From Phytoseiulus persimilis (lineage: Eukaryota > Arthropoda > Arachnida > Mesostigmata > Phytoseiidae): a stretch of DNA of 64,000 bases. The position numbers were made by a program, and so were the translations under genes. Shown here piece after piece: positions 1 to 11,075 of this stretch (position 1 is the stretch's first letter; the number at the start of each line of letters is the position of its first letter). The DNA lies in NCBI GenBank assembly GCA_037576195.1, contig CM075102.1:9796001-9860000 (forward strand), in the 5' to 3' direction. The notes beneath the pieces are model-generated. The model worked only from the letters and a program-made list of their open reading frames with translations. It searched no databases and was not told the DNA's origin.

Positions 1-528
1 TTCTCGACTTCCAGGGGGATTGCACTGGAATTTCATTTCAGAACTGTTTTCGCCATGAACTTCCGAAAGACGGAAAGTAGGGAACTTCCGCGACGATTGG
101 GGGATCTCATCGCGGCCGTCGCGGCGATCATTGGCCTGGAGCAAGGTTAAATAACGCATTCGTTAAGGAAGGAGAGGAAGCGCGCCAAACATAAACTTCG
201 ACGGCTCTGTGTCGAGACCAGCCAGGCGATGAGAGCTGAGGAGCGAAGTAATGCCTACAGACAAACAATTACTCGCAACACAACTGGTACTCATCGAGGG
301 GAGCTTGCCTGCAGTCCTCGCTCACTAGAATTAAGCAGCTCCCGGTGCGAATTCCTCCCTGCATCACGGCTTTTGCACTGAAACGCCTCCAAAATACAGC
401 GAATTTCCAGGGTGGTCGGGTCGAACGTTTCGAACGAGAGCGAAACTGCTGCATACTCCATTCTCTTGCTACGTCCGAGCACCCAGGGAACTTCCCGGCC
501 CGACCAGTCCCCAATGGATGGGATAGAG

Positions 529-598
529 CCATGGTTCTTGAACCCCTCTGACTCGGCGACCCCTCGGGGGTCGATATCGACGAATTTGGGAGCCACCG
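529..598. mobile_element. 70-bp internally deleted hAT MITE relic in repeat unit 1
   Basis: The segment begins with a decayed form of the hAT terminus CAGTGGTTCTCAA and ends with the inverse, ending GGGAGCCACCG. Flanks are GGATAGAG on the left and CGATGGAG on the right, matching at 6 of 8 positions and so consistent with an aged 8-bp target duplication. The same relic lies at 6537-6607 in unit 3, where the termini are better preserved, so insertion predates amplification of the repeat units. The inner palindrome GTCGATATCGAC is also found in the intact MITE at 51143-51378. Confidence 0.6.
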
Positions 599-1935
599 CG
601 ATGGAGTCTTCCAGGGCGCAATCATGGCGCACGAAGGATCTCCGAGCTCGCCATTTGTCCGCTGGGAGAAACATCGTGACGAAGATCGACGAATGAGTGG
701 GTTCTCAGCCCAAAAGATTCCGCGCTCTGTGCTTGAACGCCCTGTCTCACAAGGCCCTCTGGAATTCAAATTCAGCGCGCTCTGTTCTCGTCTGTAAGAA
801 TGCCTTCATCGGTACGGACGGGTGAGGGTTGAATAGAGATGGATTCTAGAACAACGGCCTTGTACAGCAATGCGTTGAGCCAATGCTTCAATGTGTTAAG
901 GCCATGGGAATTCCCGCTGAGAAGGAACGTGGGGTTGGGAATCGATGCGAGTATAAATGACAGCAAACTCGTTAGAGAGAACATGGATTATGCCAATGGC
1001 CAGAGCTCGGAGGTTCGCGCAATCATCGTTTCATACCTCCCATTCATCCAAATGGGGGGAAAGAAAATGAGTCTCTGATGGCTGAGTTTATCAGTTCTCA
1101 TGGCAGTATTGCATGATCCGTCAATCTATCCATCAAGCTACTCATGGATCCATGGATTGATGTATGATGATAAATGAATAATGCCTGAACGCCCAAGCCC
1201 TCGCAATGATCTTCACGAGCGAGCATACCGAGTCCAGAACGGACGCCAAGCCAGGAAACCGCACAGTGGAAACAGCGCGAGATCTGGGCTCTTCAACAGC
1301 CTCGTCTCGAGCATCAGTCCAATCCTCCGGGAATCTCCTCTGAGCTCAGAAAAAACGCATGATGGCCTAGTTTGCTCGTTTTCAGCCAGATCACCCTTTG
1401 ATCCCAGCGCTGTGAAGCGTTATCCGGAGTCAATTGAAGACTAGAGTGAACATTGAAGGGGCAAAATGTGATTGAACGGAGGTTCATTGATAACGAAGAA
1501 AGCATGACGAGTTAGATCAGGGCTCTAGGGAGACTGCCGATAGATGAGCTCTCCAATTCCACCTTCCTAGACGAGATCCTCATTCTGCACAAACGTAACT
1601 GCGGACCATCCAGAGAGGTGCTCCAGCACTTGCCTCCATTGCTGCTTGAAATGCTCTTGGCTTCGCGGGCAGAGCGGTGGCGGTGTGCTGAAATCCTCGA
1701 GAGCATCCAAGACCTCTCTCCACTGCTCCCTGTAGTGTTTCTCCAAAGATGGAATCCACGTGTAGGGGGGTTCCCTGGGAAGTGGCAGCAGCCCAGGACA
1801 GTCGATGGTTTGCGGAAGTTGTTGAGATTCCCCAGTCCATGAGCCGTTTGAAGAAAGCATTTTGATCGTCAGGTGGTGGATGTTCGATCCGAGTTGAATG
1901 AGTCGACTCTCGTTGCGGGTTTTTCATTATCATCC
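599..1935. repeat. Near-identical block, copy A (partner 6608-7950)
   Basis: Lining this block up with positions 6009 bp downstream gives long identical stretches with only scattered substitutions, far closer than the rest of the two units, which are clearly diverged. The open frames at 772-984 (minus) and 6781-6993 (minus) translate identically. The pattern indicates a recent duplication or gene conversion tract inside older repeats. Confidence 0.85.
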
Positions 1936-2879
1936 TCCAGTACCACTCTGTTCAACCTCTGAAAAACGATTCCCTCACCGCCATGAGCCGCCATGTTTTC
2001 TCAAATGACCTGGTTGGGATGAACCCGACCTGGATCAATGAATTCTCAAATGGGTTTTCCTGCGGAAAGGGAGGAACGCATTCGAGGACAGCGTTCCTTT
2101 GAAAGTATTCTTAGTGTGTTTAACGTCTGGTAGCCCCGTTCCAAAAAACGCTACGGCAGCCCATGTTCACAGTCTCGCCGTCTCTGTGATATGAAATTAC
2201 CGTTTCGAAATGAGGCATGATTCTCATGGGCGACTATCTGTGGTTTATGCAAACACTGGAGCCTTACTTGGGAAGGATACTTGGCCGCATTGCCTTCATT
2301 CAGAACGAAGATCTAATTCACATCGATTGATTCCATGATTCCAACACTCTGGTGCTTTTTTTCATCAGAGAGAGGGAGCCCAGTCGGCTATCGCTTGCAG
2401 AAAGATGTCTCTGAATTCCACGTCGCCATCCGATCACAGAGCGCGAACCTGAGCATCAACTACAGATCGCCCAGGCAGTTCAGTGTGTACGCACAAATGA
2501 ATTGAAACGACGGCTACGAGAACTGTTCCCCGCGATCTCTGCCACGAATGTGATGAGACCGCTCGCTTTCGAGGGAGAGAACAACACGATGTAAAATGTC
2601 GCGTCTTGTGCTGACGACATGATCAACGAATGGTTATCCACAGCCTCGGAATCGATTCGAGGCATTGCGGACTCTTCGCAGATCTCCAAGGATCCTGGGG
2701 AGCTCTTCTGGATCAGTTCGGGGGCCGATATCGCCCATCTTGTTTCGAACAACCCCCGATGTAACGAACAGCGCGTGAGCGCGCTTTGGAATCTCTGCGG
2801 CGGGATGCGGCGCGCAGCATCGATAGCGTGTCCTTCACAGGCGAGCGCCGCCATGTTTTCCAGAAAGAATGTTCCGCAT

Positions 2880-4770
2880 CTGGACCATTGAGCTAGGAAA
2901 CTGCGCAGTGAGAATAGCGCAAAATCGGGGCTCTTGAACGGCCCCGTCTCAGTTCAATCCTACGAGAGTCTCCTCTGATTTCAGAGAAAAACGCATGAAG
3001 GCCCAGTTTGCTCGCACTAAGCCAGATCACCCTTCGATCTCATCAGTCGACTGAAGACTAGAGGGAATAGTGAAAGAGGGACACATGTGATTGAACAGCG
3101 GTTTATTGACAACGAAGGAAGTATGACGATGAATAAACAAGTTTCATGAGGACTGCGGGAGGCTGCCGATAGCGTATCGTGAATCCATCGTGGAACACGA
3201 TAGATGAGCCCCCGACAACAAAACCGAGGGGAACTCTCCGATTCGACCTCCCTAGACCAGGTCCTCATCCCGCACAGGACTAACTCCCGGCCATTCAGAC
3301 AGGTGCTTCAACACTTGCCTCCATTGCTGTTTGAAGTGCTCTTTGCTTCCCGGGCAGATCGGTGGCGGTGTGCTGAGATCCTCGAGAACATCCAGAACCT
3401 CTCTCCACTGCTCCCCGTAGTGTTTCTCCAAAGATGGAATCCACGTGTAGGGGGGTTCCCTGGGAGGAGGCAGCAGTCCAGGACATTCGATGGTCTGCGG
3501 AAGTTGTTGAGATTCCCCAGTCCATGAGCCGTTCAAAGTAAGCATCTTGATGATCAGGTAGAGGATGCTCGAGCCGAGTTGAATGAATCAACCCTCGTTG
3601 CGGGCTTTTTATTATCATCCTACAGCACCCCTCTCACCTCGTTGAGTCCTCTCAATAACGATTCCCTCACCGCCATGCGCCGCCATGTTCTCTCGAAAGA
3701 CCTGGAAGGGATGAACCAGACCTGGATCAAAGAATTCTAAAACGAGTTTTTCCTGCGGAACGGAAGAAACGCATTCGAGGATGGCGTTCCTGTGGAAGCA
3801 AGGAACATATTCTTAGTCTGGTAGCCCCGTTCCGAAAAACGCTACGGCAGTCCATGTATAAATGCCGATAATCTCGGCGGAGAGAACATCGATAATGCTG
3901 GAGATCTCCATGAGGTGTCATACCGAATCCAGGGCGTAAAACAAGCCAGGCAGCTTCGCGGGGGAAACAGCGCGAAATTGGGGCTCTCCAACGGCCCCGT
4001 CTCGATCATCGGCTCAATCCATCGTCCGGAACCTCTCGAAAAAGTTGTGCAGCTCAGGACCGTTCGAGTTTGATTCCTTCCGAAGCTAAACACTGCAGAA
4101 ATGACCTTTGCGGTCCCGAGTTTGTTCCCTGCTACCCCATTTCGATTTCCGAATGCTGAATATTCTATATACATTGACATTCCAGCGGTCGTCGAGCTGG
4201 AGTCGTGGTTCCATTTTGGGATGGTTCCATCGATATTTCTCGTCCCTTCAGATCCCAGCCCGAATGAGTAACTGCGCCGTGTGGATTTCGCCACTGATGA
4301 TTCTATATGCGGCTAATTCCGCCATGAGCTCATTTGAGAGTGAGAATGTGGCTATCATCGGTGATTTCCTTCCTTTCAACAAATCTTTGAGTTTGTTCAC
4401 AATTTCCTCGGGTTTTGAAAGATCTGAGCGGAGATTACATTCGGATCAGTCTGTGCTACATGAGGTGAACGCAACTTATTTGAGCGCGGCTGGTCGGAGC
4501 CGAAGGGAAGCCTTCACTTGACAAATCACGGTGTACAAAAGATGGTCCAACCCGTGCGTTCGAATTTGTTTCCTTCAAATTAATTTAATCGGTCGCGCGC
4601 TCTGATCAGTCATAAGTTCTATCGTATCTCCTCGCAAAACACCTAGAGCCGAATCAGTCATCAAAAGCGATGGGCCTCGATGGTAATTTCAGATCTGGGC
4701 GCCGCGAGTTCAAGTCCTCTCAAAACGATGCGCAGCCACGAGTGGTTTGGAAACCCCCGGTACGGGAGGT
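2880..4770. repeat. Repeat family unit 2
   Basis: This unit aligns with the module at 1510-2200 through 3200-3860 (about 85% by eye) and with 8165-8330 and 9200-9330 through 4340-4500 and 4605-4740. It lacks the transposons that interrupt unit 3. Position 4609-4616 (GTCATAAG) is the unoccupied version of the hAT insertion site found at 8529/9179. Open frames on both strands are not conserved enough to call genes. Confidence 0.75.
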
Positions 4771-4914
4771 TGAAAACAAGTACCGCAAAGCTGTTCTCAG
4801 ATCGGGGAGGGCTGATCGAGTTCTGCTGTCGAACAGAGAGCTGAGATCGAACCCCACCGATGCTCGGAGATCTCGGTCGAGAGCCCACATCTGAGAGTTT
4901 CAACGACCTTGTCT

Positions 4915-5215
4915 GTGAACGAGCTTCCGATGGGCGATTTCTTGTGATGGAGGTCGCCCCAATGCCCCCTGTGGTGTTTCTCTGTGGATGGAATCCATGT
5001 ACACAGGGGTCGCGTGAGAGTTGGCGGTAGCCCGCTACGGTCGGTGGTTTTCGAGAGATATCGAGTTTGTTCAGTCAAGGAGACGTTCAAAGGAAGCATT
5101 TTGGTTCTCAGGTAGTAGATGTTCGAGCCGAGTTGAATGAATCGACTCTCGTTGCGGGCTCTTCATCATCATCCTCAAGCGCCTCTAACACACTTCGAGC
5201 ACCCCTCGCGCCTTT
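4915..5215. repeat. Partial, older copy of the repeat module
   Basis: The stretch from the TGTGGTGTTTCTC block to the CTCGTTGCGGGC block parallels 1730-1930, 3415-3610 and 7735-7930, but at roughly 65% identity by eye and with no long gaps. On the minus strand one frame stays open and aligned with the same frame of the other copies for about 50 residues, although the substitutions do not concentrate at silent positions. This is an older member of the family. Confidence 0.6.
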
Positions 5216-5900
5216 GGCTAGGGCTTGACATTTACCGCGGCATTCTGGCCTGAAAATTGCGGTGTCATCGCAATTATTTGCCCGAAATTCGTGAGCGCCA
5301 CGAAAAACACAGCGAACGGTGGGGAGAGAGTGGATACGTGGAATGAATAATGGTTGGTTACTCGCCGGAGCACTGAGAAAATAAGAACAGCGAGTCCAAG
5401 CAGTAGCGTTGGCACGTCCTCGCTGTATTTACATTTTGATGCATTATGTGTTGACAGAGTCCGGAAATCGGTTGTCTCGATGTCACAGAACGTTATATGA
5501 GTGTCCTTTGCGGACTTCCAGGGGGATTACTGCGAAATAACGCATTCGTTTGGGAAGGAGAGGAAGCGCCGAAGATAAACTTCGACGGTTCCGTGACGAG
5601 ACCAGCCAGGAGACGAGAGCTGAGACGCGGAAAAACTGCCTACAGACACATAATTACTCGCAAAACAACCGGTATCCATCGAGGTAAGCTTGCCTGCAGT
5701 CCTCGCTCACTAGAATTAAACAGCTTCCGGTGCGAATTTCTCCCTGCATCACGGCTTTTGCACTGAAACGCCTCCAAAATACAGCAAACTCCCAGGCTAG
5801 TCGGGTCGAACGTTTGGGGCGAGAGCGAAACTGCTGGGTACTCCATTATTTTGCTACGTACGGGCACCCAGGGGATTTTCCGGCCTGACAAGTCCCCAAT

Positions 5901-6514
5901 CGGAGCAGGACAACTCTTCGCTGACGATTCGGCGCCAGAGCGACTCATCGCGGGACAACTCATTTCAGTCCAATAAATCACCGGCGGCGGTGACGCAGTG
6001 ACATGAGCGGCATTCGGAGCGCCAGCTTAGCTCCGCTGTAGAAGACCAGAAACTGCCGTTATCGCTGAGTATCGCCTAATATCGGCAACTCGGCCTCTGG
6101 GGTTGTCCTGCATTCGGGCTCGGGTTTCATCAAGGGCAGCGTGATTTCAATGATTCGGCCGTAGAACCAGATATTCGACTGAATCGACATCCTGACAAGG
6201 CGTTTACGAACTAACCCAAGTAATTGGGAACGAAGGAGGTCGGATCAAAGAAACGGAAAACTTCGACACAGGTTTCTGGTTTTGAAAGAGTAGACCGAAA
6301 GTCTGCATTCTGATGAAGTTTATTTCGTTCGTCTGTCAAAATTGCGAATTAAGCGCCAGGTGGGTTGACTACTTTTCATTCTGCGCGTTGCAGTACTCGA
6401 TTCTCCGTGGAATCCGAGGAGACTCAGTCCCTGGCGTCGAGTTGGTTGGCGAAGAGTTGTCCCGCGAGTAGCCGCTGTGGCGCCGAGTCGTCGGCGACGA
6501 GTTGTACCGTTCAG
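5901..6514. mobile_element. Non-autonomous MULE-like transposon, 9-bp duplication
   Basis: Terminal inverted repeats of about 61 bp lie at 5901-5961 and 6454-6514 and share GGCGCC cores and the motif GGGACAACTC. The element is flanked by GTCCCCAAT at 5892-5900 and 6515-6523. The single-copy empty site is GTCCCCAAT at 507-515 in unit 1. A 9-bp duplication together with long terminal repeats is the Mutator-like signature. The 490-bp interior has no transposase frame, so the element would need a helper in trans. Within the arms the sequence is itself built of approximate 15-bp steps. The superfamily assignment is inference from structure. Confidence 0.8.
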
Positions 6515-6536
6515 GTCCCCAATAAACGGGATAGAG

Positions 6537-6607
6537 CAGTGGTTCTCGAAGCCCTCTGACTCAACGACCCCCCAGAGCGTCGATATCGACCACTTTGGGA
6601 GCCACTG
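6537..6607. mobile_element. 71-bp hAT MITE relic in repeat unit 3
   Basis: It starts CAGTGGTTCTCGAAG and ends CTTTGGGAGCCACTG, which are inverted copies apart from a few changes. It corresponds to 529-598 in unit 1. Flanks GGATAGAG and CGATGGAA retain part of an 8-bp duplication. It is too short to be mobile and is best read as the deletion remnant of a larger MITE. Confidence 0.65.
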
Positions 6608-7950
6608 CGATGGAATCTTCCAGGGCGCAATCATGGCGCACGAAGGATCTCCGAGCTCGCCATTTGTCCGCTGGAAGAAAAATCGTGACGAAGATCGACG
6701 AATGAGTGGGTTCTCAGCCCAAAAGATTCCGCGCTCTGTGCTTGAACGCCCTGTCTCACAAGGCCCTCTGGAATTCAAATTCAGCGCGCTCTGTTCTCGT
6801 CTGTAAGAATGCCTTCATCGGTACGGACGGGTGAGGGTTGAATAGAGATGGATTCTAGAACAACGGCCTTGTACAGCAATGCGTTGAGCCAATGCTTCAA
6901 TGTGTTAAGGCCATGGGAATTCCCGCTGAGAAGGAACGTGGGGTTGGGAATCGATGCGAGTATAAATGACAGCAAACTCGTTAGAGAGAACATGGATTAT
7001 GCCAATGATTAAAGCTCGGAGGTTCGCGCAATCATCGTTTCATACCTCCCATTTATCCAAATAGGGGAAAGGAAAATGAGTCTCTGATGGCTGAGTTTAT
7101 CAGTTCTCATGGCAGTATTGCATGATCCGTCAATCTATCCATCAAGCTACTCATGGATCCATGGATTGATGTATGATGATAAATGAATAATGCCTGAACG
7201 CCCAAGCCCTCGCAATGATCTTCACGAGCGAGCATACCGAGTCCAGGACGGACGCCAAGCCAGGAAACCGCACAGTGGAAACAGCGCGAGATCTGGGCTC
7301 TTCAACAGTCTCGTCTCGATCATCAGTCCAATCCTCCGGGAATCTCCTCTGAGCTCAGAAAAAACGCATGATGGCCTAGTTTGCTCGTTTTCAGCTAGAT
7401 CACCCTTTGATCTCAGCGCTGTGAAGCGTTATCCGGAGTCAATTGAAGACTAGAGTGAACATTGAAGGGGCAAAATGTGATTGAACGGAGGTTTATTGAT
7501 AACGCAGAAAGCATGACGAGTTAGATGAGGGCTCTAGGGAGACTGCCGATAGATGAGCTCTCCAATTCCACCTTCCTAGACGAGATCCTCATTCTGCACA
7601 AACGTAACTGCGGACCATCCAGAGAGGTGCTCCAGCACTTGCCTCCATTGCTGCTTGAAATGCTCTTGGCTTCGCGGGCAGAGCGGTTGCGGTGTGCTGA
7701 AATCCTCGAGAGAATCCAAGACCTCTCTCCACTGCTCCCTGTAGTGTTTCTCCAAAGATGGAATCCACGTGTAGGGGAGTTCCCTGGGAGGAGGCAGCAG
7801 TCCAGGACATTCGATGGTCTGCGGAAGTTGTTGAGATTCCCCAGTCCATGAGCCGTTTGAAGAAAGCATTTTGATCGTCAGGTTGTGGATGTTCGATCCG
7901 AGTTGAATGAATTGACTCTCGTTGCGGGGTTTTATTATCATCCCCCAGCA
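6608..7950. repeat. Near-identical block, copy B (partner 599-1935)
   Basis: This is the second copy of the young duplicated block. It begins right at the outer edge of the 71-bp hAT relic and fades near 7950, where both units return to a lower level of similarity. A handful of substitutions are visible across about 1.3 kb. Confidence 0.85.
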
Positions 7951-8536
7951 CCACTCACACCCTCTCAGCACCCCTCACCTCGTTGGACTCCTCTCAATAA
8001 CGATTCCTTCACCCCTATGCGCCGCCATGTTTCCTCGAAAGAATGAACTAGAGCTGGATCAATGGATTCTCAAACGGGCTTTTTCTGCGTAAAGGAGGGG
8101 ACGCTTCCAAGGATGGCGCCCCTGTGGAAGCAAGGGACGTATTTTCAGTCTGATGCAAGTTGGAATGCGGCGATCATTGACGATTTCCTTCCTTTTTACG
8201 AGTCTATGACGTTGTTCGGATTTTTCTTGGGTCCCGAATGATCTGACCGGGTATTGCACAGGGATTGATCTCTGCTACATGAGCTGAGCAACTCATTCGA
8301 GCGTGGCTAATCAGAGCCGAACCAGCCGGAACCTTTTCGAACATGGTTTGTGCACACAAAACTCATCCGGGGTGGTTTGGGCTTGAATTATAATTATGGT
8401 TAGAGAGCGGACACAACGATGCCGTTGGAGGAAGCTTATTGACATCATATGTCTCGCTCTATTCTACTTCGGCGCTTCACTTCGGGCTTGATGTCATCCG
8501 CCTCTGGATCCGCCGCTGGCTCCAATCAGTCATGAG

Positions 8537-9178
8537 TAGGGCTGCAAATTTGTCGCGGTCAAAAAACGCGGATATCGCGGGCGAGTCGCGGTAATGGATC
8601 GGAAAATCGCGGAAACTGAGTAAATCACTCGAGAATCGTGAAGAGTGATGAGATCGTGTGAAGACTTGATCCGCAGAAGACTTGGTCAAAACTGAGTACG
8701 TGGTGCAACCATGCAGAAAGTTCCTGCATGCTCCCAGTTTTTTCTGCCATAAACACACTATTTTCTCCATTTGGACACAACCTGAGCATTTTGCAATACT
8801 GGAGAGGTCCTATCACAGCCTGGGAAGTCGTCCACCGCAGACAATGAGAACGGATTTGACTTAGAATACTATAATGAAGATTTGCGCTGAGCTTGACTTC
8901 CAAGGTCCAGCGCATACCGGCGTTCGGAAGAAGCATGTTGTAGACGACCTAATTTGGCTAAGCGACGCTATGGCAGTCATTGCTCGATTCTCCCGAGTAC
9001 ATGCTGAGATACCGCTCCGCGGCAACAATGCCGACTGGAACGCTGAGGCAAACTAGCGCCATTTGAGAAAGTTTCGTGGAGCGTTGGGCTGAGGCAAGAA
9101 TCGCGGAGGAGGCCGAGAATCGCGAAAAAAGTCAAAACTCGCGGTCTCCGCGATTCCCAGGATTTTCTTTCAGCCCTA
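8537..9178. mobile_element. Non-autonomous hAT-like element, 8-bp duplication
   Basis: The element begins TAGGGCTGCAAA and ends with CAGCCCTA. It is flanked by perfect 8-bp repeats GTCATGAG at 8529-8536 and 9179-9186. Repeat unit 2 contains the empty site GTCATAAG at 4609-4616 with matching flanks on both sides. The subterminal regions are rich in the motif TCGCGG and its inverse, a common binding-site arrangement in hAT elements. Frames up to about 100 codons exist but none resembles a hAT transposase. A truncated second copy lies in inverse orientation at 51471-51720. Confidence 0.82.
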
Positions 9179-9514
9179 GTCATGAGCTCCAACGTATTTC
9201 GTCGCAAAACACATAGAGTCGAATCAGCCATCAAAAGCGACGAGAGCCTCAATGATAATATACTTCCAGGATTCGGCGCGGCCAGTTCACTAACTGCAAA
9301 ACGGTGCGCGGTCACGAGGAGGGGCACCGTCTCAGTAGCCCACGTCCCGTTTCCCTCAATCCCGTTCTCCCGACTCAATCCTCTCCCGCGTCTTCTTCTG
9401 TTCCTGGAGCACCCATTGTATTGTCTTGAAAACCGAACTTTCTGTCAGATTGATGGACTTCCCAGTGTCGCGCGATGAACGATAAGTCCCAGTCTTCTCA
9501 GTCATAAGTCTTGA

Positions 9515-9940
9515 GGCCAATTTACACTTGTTCTCTTTGGATGATCATTCTGAGTTTTCATTCCAAGTGAGAAATGTGAACCGCCGTTCACTGCCCGTTC
9601 ATCCGCAGTGAGCATCCAGAGTGAACGATGAAACGATTTTGGTCTAGAGCAACTTCGGAGGGGCGCGTCGTTCACTACACGCTGCCCTTTGACGATCTGT
9701 GGCGGAGGCATTTCAGAGATCCTACTGCGTCATTTTGTTTTGTCCTCCGACTACTCGCTTGGACTTTCGACCCGCTGCCTGGGCTGGACTAATTTCCGAA
9801 CGGTGCTCTCGGCGCGGCGGCGCCATGCTTTTGGATGATCAAGTGTAAACAGTAGATGATCACTTTGGATGAACATTCTCACTTTCACTCTGGAAGCTCA
9901 TTCTGTATGATCATCCGAAGTGAAGAAGTGAAAATGGGCC
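9515..9940. mobile_element. 426-bp element with GGCCMATTTWCACTT termini
   Basis: The left end starts GGCCAATTTACACTTG and the inverse of the right end starts GGCCCATTTTCACTTC. Inverted similarity continues inward with shared TGGATGATCA and AGTGAG/CACTTC motifs. Flanking tetramers are TTGA (9511-9514) and TTAA (9941-9944), compatible with a TTAA-type duplication with one later change, as made by piggyBac or Kolobok families. No coding region is visible. The superfamily is uncertain. Confidence 0.55.
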
Positions 9941-10247
9941 TTAAGCAATCCTTGAAGAATCCAACGTGAAGAGCAGCACTTCATCAATTTCGACACTTTG
10001 ATACAGGAAGGCTATGATGGGCTACGTGTTCGATGCAAGACGATTCGGCTTCGATCGCAAGCCAGGCATCATCAATTTGACTGCGAAGCACGAGTGCGAG
10101 CGCCATACATGAGCGGACCAACTTTTGACTCCGGCGTCTACGTAGTAACAGTCGAGTCCCATTTATTTAGCGTTTCTCCAAAGTCATTGCGTGAAGTGGA
10201 GAGTATATCCGCTCATTTCTGTCGGTGGGAATTCTTGCTCGATGGCT
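9941..10247. other. Spacer between two transposons
   Basis: I see no gene or repeat signature here. A short plus-strand frame continues into the fold-back arm at 10251 and ends at 10408, and is not conserved elsewhere. Confidence 0.4.
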
Positions 10248-11075
10248 CGGTTACAGCCCGTTTCCCCAAAACCGATTCCCCGAACCCGTTTCCCCGAACC
10301 CGTTTCCCCAAAACCGTTTCCCCGACTAGAAACCCTCTCCTGATTCTGAGACCCTCCGAGTCTATGAGGCTTCTATGTGAACCGCGGAGTCGAGACCAAT
10401 TACACTGATAAATTGGGAAGAAGAATTCGAAGTCGGCCGACCATAGACACTAACCTTCGGCTCCAGGAATGATGGTGCTGGAGCTTGGCGAGTTACATTT
10501 GGCGGTTAAGGGTTTATTATGATTCCGCACAACTTTGCTTGCCGATATGCTCGTTATATTATCACAAAAGGGTATGAGGATTCATATCAGGTCTCGACAA
10601 GTGACCCGAGGTCATACAAGAGTTTTCACGGACGCAACATTTTGAAGGTATTGTGACAGCGGAACTTGATTGGTCTCCAATTCCTCCGCGAAGTTCATGA
10701 GTTTCTGATTGATTCTCCATCATCGAAAATTCAAGGTGGCCCGCGGGCCGCACCAAGGTGCCCGGCCCTGATGTAAGTTATTGTGATATTGAGCAAATCT
10801 GAAATTATTCATCCCGGATTGGGGGCTCGCGGGACACGCGACTGTATTCCTCTATGCAAATCCATCACATTGCGCAGGGGAATCCCTCAACATGACTCGC
10901 TCCCCTTGGAGTCCGCTCACTCGGACTCCGCGGTCCACATAGAAGCCTCATAGACTCGGAGGGTCTCAGAATCAGGAGAGGGTTTCTACTCGGGGAAACG
11001 GTTTCGGGTAAACGGTTTCGGGGAAACGGTTTCGGGTAAACGGTCTCGGGGAAACGGTATCGGGGAAACGGGAGG
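10248..11075. mobile_element. Fold-back element with tandem 14-bp subrepeats in its arms
   Basis: The left arm (10251-10390) and right arm (10913-11072) are inverted copies. Each has an outer tract of roughly 14-bp units of the form CCGTTTCCCCGAAA (about four on the left, six on the right), then a unique segment of about 65 bp that is nearly identical between the arms. The spacer of about 520 bp shows no transposase. Arms made of short tandem repeats, unequal in number, are typical of Foldback and some Mutator-like elements. No target duplication is evident. A third, diverged arm lies at 15905-15992. Confidence 0.75.

Larger units (their letters stand above)
1..2330. repeat. Repeat family unit 1 (left end cut by window)
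   Basis: This is the first visible unit of a family that recurs at 2880-4770, 4915-5215, 5500-9330 and 16540-17145. Recognisable modules in order are a block at 100-520 (shared with 5500-5900 and 16730-17100), a 70-bp hAT-like relic at 529-598, a block at 599-1935 that is nearly identical to 6608-7950, and a tail at 2040-2200 shared with 3730-3860 and 8060-8150. Several open frames of 60-170 codons exist on both strands, but they shift and break between copies, so I do not call genes. I do not recognise the family. Confidence 0.85.
5500..9330. repeat. Repeat family unit 3, interrupted by two DNA transposons
   Basis: Unit 3 matches unit 1 from its start (5500-5900 with 100-520) through 6515-8150, and unit 2 at its right end (8165-8330, 9187-9330 with 4340-4740). 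The continuity is broken exactly twice: by a 614-bp insertion at 5901-6514 and by a 642-bp insertion at 8537-9178. Both are flanked by target duplications and both have an empty counterpart in another unit. Confidence 0.8.

Noticed and set aside
269-769. A 166-codon minus-strand protein in repeat unit 1 (similar frame at 6778-6320)
   Set aside because: The frame runs through a hAT relic, starts without homology support and changes reading after the relic in the other unit.
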